Shown here one piece after another: positions 23,634 through 31,557 of a DNA stretch of 32,460 bases. The position numbers and the translations under genes were made by a program. This stretch comes from JAJPJX01 sp964568355 (lineage in GTDB: Bacteria > Acidobacteriota > Terriglobia > Bryobacterales > Bryobacteraceae), in NCBI GenBank assembly GCA_964568355.1, contig CAZMRK010000429.1, positions 1 to 32,460 on the forward strand. The letters run 5' to 3'. The stretch's first letter is position 1. Each line of letters starts with the position of its first letter. The notes below the pieces were generated by a model. That model searched no databases and was not told the DNA's origin. It was given only the letters and a program-made list of their open reading frames with translations.

Positions 23634-26266
23634 AGTTTGCTCTCAACCGAGGCGTAGACGCTCTCCAGGGCATCGGCCAGCGCCGAAGGATCCTTGCCGC
23701 CTCCTTCGGCCATATCCGGCCTGCCTCCGCCTTTGCCGCCAACGGCCTGAGCCACGGCACCGACTAACTTGCCCGCGTGCACTTTTGCGGTTAGATCCTT
23801 GGTCACCGCGGAGACGATCGTCACACCCGAGTCTTCCGCCGAGGCAAGCACCACCACACCGGTCTTCCACTTGTTGCGCAGCGAATCGGCCAGCGCGCGC
23901 ATCTGCTGGCGATCCATCCCGTCCAGGCGCGCGGCCAGCACCTTTACGCTTTTTAGTGTGCGGACCTGCTTTTCCAGATCGCCCACGGCCGACTGCGCCA
24001 GTTTGCTCTTCAGCTGGTCCACCTGCTTTTCCAGGGCGCGCTGGTGCAGGATCTGCTTCTCCAGGTGGTCCACTAACTCCGGCTCGGCGACGCGTAACAT
24101 CTGAGCCATCCGGTGAAGCGCGTCGACGGTCTCTTGATACTGGTGGATCGCCGCCTCACCCGTAATCGCCTCGATGCGCCGCACGCCGGCGGAGATACTG
24201 CCCTCATAGACGATCTTAAAGACGCCGATATCGCCGGTGCGCCGCACATGCGTGCCTCCGCACAGCTCCTTGCTGAATTCGGGGATCGAGACGACGCGCA
24301 CCTGGTCGCCGTACTTCTCGCCGAACAGCGCCATGGCGCCGGTGGCAATCGCCTGGTCGAGCGGCAGGATATCGGTGGTGACGGGCTGGTTGCGCAGAAT
24401 CTGATCGTTGACCAGCCGCTCCACTTCTTCGATCTCAGCCTTGTCCATGGCCGCGTAGTGCGTAAAATCGAAGCGCAGCCGGGGAGGCTCCACCACGCTG
24501 CCGGCCTGCTTCACATGCGGGCCAAGCACCTGGCGCAAGGCGGCGTGCAGCAGATGCGTCGCCGTGTGATTGCGCATGGTGGACTGGCGCAGGGGGGCGG
24601 CCACGTCCGCGCGCACCTCGTCGCCCACCCGGAGAACCCTTTCCGCCACAATACGGTGTACGGTCAGGCCGGGCACGGCCGGATAGGCCGTCTCCACCTC
24701 GGCCACCTTTTCCCCCGAAAGCGCATAAAGGCTGCCGCGATCGCCAACCTGTCCGCCCGTTTCGGCGTAAAACGGAGTCTGATCGAGCACCAGCTCGGCC
24801 TGCTGGCCGGCGGCGATCTCGCTGACCATCTCGCGATCAATCAGCAGGCCCACAATCTTCGAGGTGGCCTGCAATTCGTCGTAGCCCAGAAACCGGGTAC
24901 GGCCCGCGGCTACCAGTTGCTGGTAGGCCGGAGCCACCGCGCCGCGCTCCGCGCCCTTCCAGCTCGCGCGGGCGCGCTCGCGCTGCGCGGCCATCTCGCG
25001 GTCGAACCCTTCGTGATCGATGGTCAACTGGCGCTCGCGCGCCATCTCCTCCTGCTCGTCGAGCGCCAGCCCGTAGGTGTCATAAAGCTTGAAGGCTACC
25101 GCTCCCGGAAGCACGTTTCCGGCAAGACCTTTGACCTCGTCCTGAAACACTTTCTCCGCGACCAGGAAGGTAGTGGCATAGCGATGTTCCTCGTCCTTGA
25201 CGACGCGCGCCACGCGCTGCACGCTCTCCAGCAGCTCCGGATAGGCGGGCCGCATCAGATCGGCCACAAAACCGGTGAGCTGATAGAGGAAGGGATCCTC
25301 CACCCCGATCATGCGCACGTGGCGCATGGCCCGCCGCATGATCTTGCGCAGCACATAGCCGCGGCCGTCATTGGAAGGCAGCACGCCGTCGTGAATCAGG
25401 AAGGCGGTGGCGCGGCTGTGATCGGCGGCGATACGCAAGGCCGTATCCACGCGCGGATCAGCACCATACGTCACACCGAACAGATCCGCAGCCCGCAGAA
25501 TGATGGGTTGGATCAGGTCCGTGTCGTAGTTCGATAGCTTGCCTTGCAGGACAGCGGCCAGACGCTCCAGCCCGAGCCCGGTATCGATCGAGGGACGGGG
25601 TAGCGGCGTCATCACTCCGCTGGAATCGCGATCAAACTGCATGAAGACCAGGTTCCAGATCTCGACGAAGCGCCCTCCGCCGTCGCTGGGAAACTGCTCG
25701 TGCTCGCGGCCCGGCTCGGCAGCTTCCGGCCCCAGGTCGTAATGGATCTCCGAACACGGACCGCAGGGGCCGGTATCGCCCATCTGCCAGAAATTATCTT
25801 TCTCGTCCAGCCGGAAGATCCGGCTCTTAGGAACACCGGCCACTTTCTGCCACAGCAGTTCGGCATCATCGTCTTCGCGGAACACTGTGATATAGAGCCG
25901 GTCTTTGGAAAGGCCGTAGTCCTTGGTGATCAGGTCCCAGGCAAACTCGATCGCTTCGGCCTTGAAATAATCGCCGAAGGAGAAGTTACCCAGCATCTCG
26001 AAAAATGTGTGGTGGCGCCGGGTATAGCCGACATTTTCCAGGTCATTGTGCTTGCCGCCGGCGCGTACGCATTTCTGCGAGGTGGTGGCTCGCGAGTAGT
26101 CGCGCTTTTCCAGTCCCAGAAAGACGTCTTTGAACTGGTTCATACCCGCATTGGTAAACAGCAGCGTAGGGTCGTTTGCCGGAACCAGCGAAGAGCTGCG
26201 CACTTGCCGGTGCCCGCGGGCAGAGAAAAAATCGAGAAAGCGCTGGCGAATATCGTGGCCTGTCAC
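23630..26266 (-). CDS. alaS: Alanyl-tRNA synthetase
   Basis: An 878-residue class II aminoacyl-tRNA synthetase that charges tRNA-Ala and edits mis-acylated Ser/Gly. The start is a GTG at 26266 with AAGGA 7 bases upstream. The N-terminal catalytic core (FFSARGHRQVRSSSLVPAND, TNAGMNQFKDVFLG), the editing-domain metal motif HTATH, the later CGGTHVRRTGDIG motif and the C-terminal DHHA1/oligomerisation part (GGKGGGRPDMAEGGGKD) are all visible. Length matches the 876 residues of E. coli AlaS. No residue loss or frameshift was seen. It overlaps the start of the YpdA-like gene by 4 bases. A promoter with an internal palindrome lies upstream at 26301-26328. Confidence 0.97.
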   Translation of the reverse strand: MTGHDIRQRFLDFFSARGHRQVRSSSLVPANDPTLLFTNAGMNQFKDVFLGLEKRDYSRATTSQKCVRAGGKHNDLENVGYTRRHHTFFEMLGNFSFGDYFKAEAIEFAWDLITKDYGLSKDRLYITVFREDDDAELLWQKVAGVPKSRIFRLDEKDNFWQMGDTGPCGPCSEIHYDLGPEAAEPGREHEQFPSDGGGRFVEIWNLVFMQFDRDSSGVMTPLPRPSIDTGLGLERLAAVLQGKLSNYDTDLIQPIILRAADLFGVTYGADPRVDTALRIAADHSRATAFLIHDGVLPSNDGRGYVLRKIMRRAMRHVRMIGVEDPFLYQLTGFVADLMRPAYPELLESVQRVARVVKDEEHRYATTFLVAEKVFQDEVKGLAGNVLPGAVAFKLYDTYGLALDEQEEMARERQLTIDHEGFDREMAAQRERARASWKGAERGAVAPAYQQLVAAGRTRFLGYDELQATSKIVGLLIDREMVSEIAAGQQAELVLDQTPFYAETGGQVGDRGSLYALSGEKVAEVETAYPAVPGLTVHRIVAERVLRVGDEVRADVAAPLRQSTMRNHTATHLLHAALRQVLGPHVKQAGSVVEPPRLRFDFTHYAAMDKAEIEEVERLVNDQILRNQPVTTDILPLDQAIATGAMALFGEKYGDQVRVVSIPEFSKELCGGTHVRRTGDIGVFKIVYEGSISAGVRRIEAITGEAAIHQYQETVDALHRMAQMLRVAEPELVDHLEKQILHQRALEKQVDQLKSKLAQSAVGDLEKQVRTLKSVKVLAARLDGMDRQQMRALADSLRNKWKTGVVVLASAEDSGVTIVSAVTKDLTAKVHAGKLVGAVAQAVGGKGGGRPDMAEGGGKDPSALADALESVYASVESKL

Positions 26267-26300
26267 GGAGAAATCCTTCTTGGAAGTGATCTAATTCTTA

Positions 26301-26328
26301 ATTGTAACGAACTACAGGTCGTTACCAA
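26301..26328 (-). promoter_or_regulatory. alaS promoter
   Basis: On the minus strand, TTGGTA (26323-26328) is followed after 16 bases by TACAAT (26301-26306). The expected start of transcription is near 26294, giving a leader of about 28 bases that includes the AAGGA Shine-Dalgarno (26274-26278) before the GTG. Both boxes are good but not perfect sigma70 matches. The spacer is occupied by a 7-bp palindrome, listed separately. Confidence 0.55.
26304..26325. promoter_or_regulatory. Palindromic operator-like site inside the alaS promoter
   Basis: GTAACGA (26304-26310) and TCGTTAC (26319-26325) are perfect inverted repeats separated by 8 bases. They overlap the end of the -10 box and part of the -35 box, the position expected for a repressor operator. 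The regulator is unknown, and no regulator gene is visible in the window. Confidence 0.45.
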
Positions 26329-26358
26329 ACCGCGGCCGTCATACTCCTGCGTGACAAA

Positions 26359-26404
26359 GTGGGGCAGGTTTCAGCCTGCGCGCCGGTTTGAACCGGCGCC
26401 CCAC
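26359..26404. repeat. Cloverleaf-like REP element (46 bp)
   Basis: An outer stem GTGGGG (26359-26364) / CCCCAC (26399-26404) encloses two hairpins. The first is GCAGG...CCTGC (26364-26379). The second is a 9-bp perfect stem GCGCCGGTT / AACCGGCGC (26380-26399) with a TG loop. The arms share single bases at the junctions. Such folded, gene-flanking repeats are common in acidobacterial intergenic regions. The part at 26364-26379 matches 8089-8104 at 14 of 16 positions in inverted orientation. It separates the PLP-enzyme gene from alaS. Confidence 0.65.
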
Positions 26405-26439
26405 AAGGCCTGGCATCTTGGGTGCGAGTTTTTTGCCGG

Positions 26440-27690
26440 CTACGCTATTCCGGTGAGCGCCTGCTCGAAGTCCGCCAACAGATCGCGCCAGTCTTCAATT
26501 CCCACGGAAACGCGCACCAGCCCGTCGCCGACGCCGGCCTCGGCCAGCTCGGCAGCCGACAGACCGGAATGCGTGGTGGTCTTGGGATGGCAGGCCAGCG
26601 ACTCCACACCGCCCAGAGATACCGCGTTGCGCACGATACGCAGGCGCCGCAGAAAGGAAAAGGCTGCTTCCCGTCCGCCGTGGAAATCCAGAGAGAAGAG
26701 CGCCCCCGGATAGTCGCACTGCGCCCGGAAGATACGAGCCTGCTCCGGGTCCTGGAACAGCGTAGGGTAGATCACCCGCAGTTTGGCACTCCCTGCCAGG
26801 GCTTCGGCGATGCGCTGCGCATTCTTGCTCTGCCGGTTCATACGCAATTGCACCGTGGGCAGCCGTCCGTCCAGCAGCCAGCACTCGTCCGGCTGCAGGA
26901 TATTGCCGAACATGATGCGGCGGCTATGGATCTGCCGGATCACCTCCGGATCGCGCGCAAGTGCAATACCGGCCACCATATCGCTGAAACCGGAGAGATA
27001 CTTGGTAGCCGAGTACAGCACCAAGTCGGCGCCTCGCTGTAAGGGATGCTGGAACGTCGGTCCCAGGAAGGTGTTATCCACCATGACCATGGGACGATCC
27101 GGATGGCGGGCCGCAGCCTCCGCCGCCTGCTGAATATCGGTCATCACCAGAGTGGGGTTGGCGGGCGTCTCGATATACACCATGCACAGATTTCGAGCGC
27201 CTTCGATCGCCGCCCGCATCCCAGCCGTATCACCTGCCAGGACGCGAATGCCGGTCATGCCGAACGGCTCCAGAAAACTGTGGATCAGCCCGATCGTCCC
27301 GCCGTAGAGCGGAGCCGTGTAGACGATTGTGCCGCCGGTTCTGCCATAGGTGAACACAGCCGTCATAATGGCCGCCATGCCGGAATTGAAAACGGCCGCG
27401 GCCTTCGCGCCCCGTTCGAGCGGCACCACCTGGTCCTCCAGGATTTCGGCATTGGGATGGGAGATGCGCGAATAGATCAGGTCGCCGCGTTCACCCGGCG
27501 CCGGCTTTACGGTTCCATGCTGGATTGCAAAGGCGCGTTCCGCGGCTTCGGGGCTGGAGAAGACATACGTAGAACTGCGAAACACCGCCGGGCGTGCCGA
27601 CCCGAACGACAGGTTCGGATCAAAGCCGCGCGTCAGCACCGCTGTGCGCGGCCGCACGTGACCGTGAGGAGGGGCTTCCTGTTGTGACAT
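26440..27690 (-). CDS. Cys/Met-metabolism PLP enzyme (cystathionine gamma-synthase / methionine gamma-lyase type)
   Basis: A 416-residue fold-type I PLP enzyme of trans-sulfuration. Typical segments are SSTYVFSSPEAAERAF, LIYSRISHPN, AAVFNSGMAAIMTAVFT, MVYIETPANPTLVMTDI, the Asp of MVDNTFLGPTF, the PLP-binding Lys in LVLYSATKYLSGFSD, and the C-terminal NAVSLGGVESLACHPKTTTH. The last is shared by cystathionine gamma-lyase, cystathionine gamma-synthase and methionine gamma-lyase, so the exact reaction cannot be read safely. The N-terminus has an extra basic segment of about 20 residues. The start ATG at 27690 faces the divergent creatininase-family gene, with only 27 bases between start codons. 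A repeat element lies between its stop and alaS. Confidence 0.9.
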   Translation of the reverse strand: MSQQEAPPHGHVRPRTAVLTRGFDPNLSFGSARPAVFRSSTYVFSSPEAAERAFAIQHGTVKPAPGERGDLIYSRISHPNAEILEDQVVPLERGAKAAAVFNSGMAAIMTAVFTYGRTGGTIVYTAPLYGGTIGLIHSFLEPFGMTGIRVLAGDTAGMRAAIEGARNLCMVYIETPANPTLVMTDIQQAAEAAARHPDRPMVMVDNTFLGPTFQHPLQRGADLVLYSATKYLSGFSDMVAGIALARDPEVIRQIHSRRIMFGNILQPDECWLLDGRLPTVQLRMNRQSKNAQRIAEALAGSAKLRVIYPTLFQDPEQARIFRAQCDYPGALFSLDFHGGREAAFSFLRRLRIVRNAVSLGGVESLACHPKTTTHSGLSAAELAEAGVGDGLVRVSVGIEDWRDLLADFEQALTGIA

Positions 27691-27717
27691 AATCTCTCCA
27701 TCCCAAGTCTACCGCCC

Positions 27718-28518
27718 ATGATTTCCAAATACCGATACGAAGAATTCACCTGGCCGGAGATCCGCGAGGCCGTGGCGCAGAACCGCGTGGCCGTGCTGCC
27801 GGTCGGAACCGTGGAGCAGCACGGACCTCATCTGCCGCTGGTCACCGACGTTCTCACCGCCACCGAGATGTCGCGCCTGGCCGTGGAGCGCATCCCGCAG
27901 GAAGCGGTGCTGCTGCCCTCGGTCTACTACTCGTTCAACGAGCACCACATGGACTTTCCGGGCACCATTGCCGTCGAAGGCGAGACCATCGTCCGCTATG
28001 TCACCGACATCGGCAAAAGCCTGGCCCACCATGGATTCCGCAAAGTCCTGCTGGTCAACGGCCATGGCAGCAATGTGCCGTTCCTGGACATTGCCGCGCG
28101 CAACATCACCAACCACAGCGAAGCCATCTGCGCCATGGTGCCCTGGTGGAGCCTGATTCCCAAAGACCTGCTCAAAAGCCTGCGCGAATCCGAGTTTCCG
28201 GGCGGCATGGCCCATGGCTGCGAACTGGAGACCTCGGTCCTGCTCCACCTGCGCGGCGATCTGGTGCAGATGAACGTTGCTGAAAAAGACATCAGCTTCC
28301 AGCCGACGGAATTCTTCTACTGGGACCTGCAGTCCGCCTCGCCGGTCTTCTTCCAGGAGTGGTTCAGCCGCTATTCGCGGACCGGCACCGTGGGCGACCC
28401 CACCAAGGCTACCGCCGAAAAGGGCCGGCGCTTCGTAGAGGCCGTCGTCGAGCGCCTGATTGCACTGATCCAGGAGTTCCGCGCCCGCAAGATCCAGCCT
28501 CGGGTGGATCATCATTAG
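27718..28518 (+). CDS. Creatininase-family metal-dependent amidohydrolase
   Basis: A 266-residue cytoplasmic hydrolase of the creatininase / mycofactocin MftE-like family. Likely metal ligands are Glu33 and His35 (VGTVEQHGPHLPL), Asp44 (VTDVLT), the His of NGHGSN, and the Glu of AHGCELETS. The family cuts ring amides or peptides, and the substrate is not predictable here. Other parts are regular for the family: the SVYYSFNEHHMDFPG segment and GTVGDPTKATAEKG near the C-terminus. No mycofactocin gene is visible near it. It is 23 bases upstream of the Tat-exported TIM-barrel gene on the same strand. Confidence 0.88.
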   Translation: MISKYRYEEFTWPEIREAVAQNRVAVLPVGTVEQHGPHLPLVTDVLTATEMSRLAVERIPQEAVLLPSVYYSFNEHHMDFPGTIAVEGETIVRYVTDIGKSLAHHGFRKVLLVNGHGSNVPFLDIAARNITNHSEAICAMVPWWSLIPKDLLKSLRESEFPGGMAHGCELETSVLLHLRGDLVQMNVAEKDISFQPTEFFYWDLQSASPVFFQEWFSRYSRTGTVGDPTKATAEKGRRFVEAVVERLIALIQEFRARKIQPRVDHH

Positions 28519-28529
28519 GCTGGCGCGTC

Positions 28530-28535
28530 TACAAT
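28530..28535 (+). promoter_or_regulatory. -10 box placing a leaderless start at the TIM-barrel gene
   Basis: TACAAT ends only 6 bases before the ATG at 28542, so transcription would start at or very near the start codon and the mRNA would be leaderless. No Shine-Dalgarno is visible upstream of this ATG. No -35 box is recognisable. Confidence 0.4.
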
Positions 28536-28541
28536 ACGTAC

Positions 28542-29582
<1,041 letters not shown>

Positions 29583-29623
29583 CCGCCTGGCAGGCCCGTA
29601 CTCTGACCGTGTGATTCGGTTCG

Positions 29624-29683
29624 TCCGCTTGCTGTCGCGCGCGGTTCCGTTCCGCCACTGAACCGCGACCGCAAGGGAGCGGA
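29624..29683. repeat. Imperfect palindromic GC-rich repeat, copy 2 (complete)
   Basis: The left arm (29624-29647, TCCGCTTGCTGTCGCGCGCGG then TTC) and the right arm (29660-29683, GAACCGCGACCGCAAGGGAG then CGGA) form an imperfect inverted repeat around a 12-base loop. The left arm repeats at 9619-9642 with 2 mismatches. It fills most of the 121-base gap between the convergent TIM-barrel and MmcQ/YjbR genes and may also end transcription. It looks like another REP family. Confidence 0.6.
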
Positions 29684-29703
29684 CTTCACGTCCAGAGCAC
29701 CAG

Positions 29704-30054
29704 CTAGCGAGTCAGCAACGCCCGGGTTTTGCGCGGTAGTTTGGCCAGGACCAGGTCGTACGCCTGGCGCAGGTAGTCGTGAAGCTCGGCCCGGGTCAGA
29801 GCGTTGGCGGTTTCCAGGGCCACCCAGTGGGCGCGTGCCAGGTAGGGAGCGGGAATCACGCCGGGGCGCTCCAGCAGATCGGCAAAGGTTTCCGGACTAC
29901 ATTTGAAGGACAGCCAGTGGGAGCCCGGTTCGAGCGCGGCCACGGCATACATCTTGCCGCCGATCTTGAATACCAGAGCGTCTTCCCACTGCACCTGTTC
30001 AGTGGTGTGCGGCAGCGAGAGGCAGTACTGCCGCACCGCATCAAGATTCCCCAC
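29704..30054 (-). CDS. MmcQ/YjbR family protein
   Basis: A 116-residue small protein with the MmcQ/YjbR (CyaY-like) fold. The N-terminal LDAVRQYCLSLPHTTEQVQW, the KIGGKMYAVAAL strand, the WLSFKCSPETFADLL segment and the HWVALE strand follow the family closely. The family is widely distributed, sometimes annotated as DNA-binding, with no secure biochemical role. The start is a GTG at 30054, only 5 bases after the stop of the DUF2911 gene, so it is probably translated from the same transcript. Confidence 0.88.
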   Translation of the reverse strand: MGNLDAVRQYCLSLPHTTEQVQWEDALVFKIGGKMYAVAALEPGSHWLSFKCSPETFADLLERPGVIPAPYLARAHWVALETANALTRAELHDYLRQAYDLVLAKLPRKTRALLTR

Positions 30055-30059
30055 GGCCC

Positions 30060-30602
30060 TTATTGCGCCAGCTTCACCGGCACCGAGGCGCTGGTCTTGC
30101 CCCAGCTCAACTGTAGTGTTCCAGCTTTGGCGCCGGAAGATTTCAACTCAATGACGAACTTCTCAACCGGGCTGCTCAACGGGGTCAGTTTCAAAGGCAC
30201 GCGCCCCAAGTCCTGGGATTGCGTATACTCGGTGCCCCACTGGCCGGTCTGCTTGTTGACGATCAGGCTCCAGCCGCTTTCCGAAGCCAGCGTGTACAAC
30301 GTGTAAACGCCTTTGGGTACTTTAAGATTGCCGATCATGAGGTCGGCGTCAGTCGCGAGGGTAGTAGCCGAATCGGCCCCCGTTCTCCAGACCTTTCCGA
30401 ATGGGATCAAACCGCCTTCCACTTTACGGTTGCGCGCGGATGGCGCGTTGTATTCGATCAGGATCTGATGCCCTCCCAGCTCCATGCTGGTGCTGGCGGA
30501 CGGGCTCAGTTTATTATCAGTAACTTTGCGTCCGGTCACGGCGCCGGAAAGCGTGGCCGCGGCCGATACCGCAACGAGAGACCAGAACAGTATCTTGCGC
30601 AT
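30060..30602 (-). CDS. Secreted DUF2911-domain protein
   Basis: A 180-residue exported protein. The ATG at 30602 follows AGGAG at about 10 bases and opens a signal peptide (MRKILFWSLVAVSAAATLSG); the frame upstream lacks support. The mature part is a DUF2911 domain: ILIEYNAPSARNRKVEGGLI, FGKVWRTGADSATTLATDAD, VPKGVYTLYTL, WSLIVNKQTGQWGTEY, DLGRVPLKL. This domain is common in Bacteroidota and acidobacteria and has no known activity. It lies 46 bases downstream of the TIM-barrel gene and 5 bases upstream of the MmcQ/YjbR gene on the same strand. Confidence 0.9.
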   Translation of the reverse strand: MRKILFWSLVAVSAAATLSGAVTGRKVTDNKLSPSASTSMELGGHQILIEYNAPSARNRKVEGGLIPFGKVWRTGADSATTLATDADLMIGNLKVPKGVYTLYTLASESGWSLIVNKQTGQWGTEYTQSQDLGRVPLKLTPLSSPVEKFVIELKSSGAKAGTLQLSWGKTSASVPVKLAQ

Positions 30603-30648
30603 AAGAATCGTTCTCCTGTCCAGGTTAGTATCGTACCGCGGCAAGAAG

Positions 30649-31491
30649 TTATGCGCCGTGGATCTTTCGGAAGCCTGCCAGGCAGCGCTCGGCAGTCTCC
30701 AGCGGAGGATAGTCGCTGCCCTCCTGTTCGATCAGGTAGTACTCGATGCCGCCGGTCTTCTCGGCCGCCTGAAAGATCTTCTTCCAGGGAGCCGCGCCTT
30801 CGCCGAAGATGGCCTTGTACCCCTTCTCGGGCGACCACTCCTTGCAGTGCATGGACATAATCCGTCCGGGATTGGCGTTGATCCAGGCGACCGGATCGGA
30901 ACCGACTTCGAGACAGGTACCGACATCCAGTTGCAGCATCACATCCTTACCGGTGTTGGCCGCCAGCACTTCGATCGACCGCTTGCCATCCACCGGCTTA
31001 AACTCCGTCTGGTGGTTGTGATACCCGGTCCGCAGCCCTTGCGGGCGAATCTTCTCCGCCGCTTCATTGAGCTGGTCGGCGACTTTTTTCCAGCCGTCGA
31101 GCCCGTTGACGCGGCCCGCGCTGGCGAGCACGATGAACTTGCTGCCCAGGATCTGGTTGAGTTCCGTCGCTTTCGGGAGCCCTTCCGCGGAGAAGGACTT
31201 CGGACCGTTGTGGGTGGAGTAGCAGCGGATCCCGAGATCGTCCAGCAGCTTGCGCATCTCTTTGGCCGATCCCACGGACCAGTCGAAATACGGCGCGTAG
31301 AATTCCACGCCCTGGTAGCCCATCTTCGCCACCTTGCGGACCGTACCCATGAGATCCTGTTGCATCTCATTCCGCACCGAATAGAGCTCCAGACCTACCG
31401 GAATGCGCTTTCCCCGCGACGCGGCGGACGCAAAAGGGGCAGCCGCGGCCCATGCCAAAAGCTCGCGGCGGGTGATGGGATTGCGTAACAT
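30649..31491 (-). CDS. Tat-exported sugar phosphate isomerase/epimerase-like TIM-barrel protein
   Basis: A 280-residue protein whose ATG at 31491 gives a twin-arginine signal (NPITRRELLAWAAAAPFASA). The xylose-isomerase-like barrel shows IPVGLELYSVRNEMQQDLMG, YQGVEFYAPYFDW, GIRCYSTHNGPKSF, TGYHNHQTEFKPV, VMLQLDVGTCLEVG, MSMHCKEWSPEKG and YYLIEQEGSDYPPLE. The His, Asp, His and Glu residues of the metal site are in the expected places. It resembles the exported isomerase/epimerase-like proteins frequently found with Gfo/Idh/MocA oxidoreductases. It heads an apparent three-gene minus-strand operon with the DUF2911 and MmcQ/YjbR genes. The substrate is not predictable. Confidence 0.87.
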   Translation of the reverse strand: MLRNPITRRELLAWAAAAPFASAASRGKRIPVGLELYSVRNEMQQDLMGTVRKVAKMGYQGVEFYAPYFDWSVGSAKEMRKLLDDLGIRCYSTHNGPKSFSAEGLPKATELNQILGSKFIVLASAGRVNGLDGWKKVADQLNEAAEKIRPQGLRTGYHNHQTEFKPVDGKRSIEVLAANTGKDVMLQLDVGTCLEVGSDPVAWINANPGRIMSMHCKEWSPEKGYKAIFGEGAAPWKKIFQAAEKTGGIEYYLIEQEGSDYPPLETAERCLAGFRKIHGA

Positions 31492-31557
31492 CAAGCCAAC
31501 GATAGCATATTGCACTTGCCGCTCCGGTGGCGCCGGACCGGACGGGAATACTACGCC

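Noticed and set aside
24113..25537. Long plus-strand open frame opposite alaS
   Set aside because: AlaS motifs run uninterrupted on the minus strand; the shadow has no domain signature.
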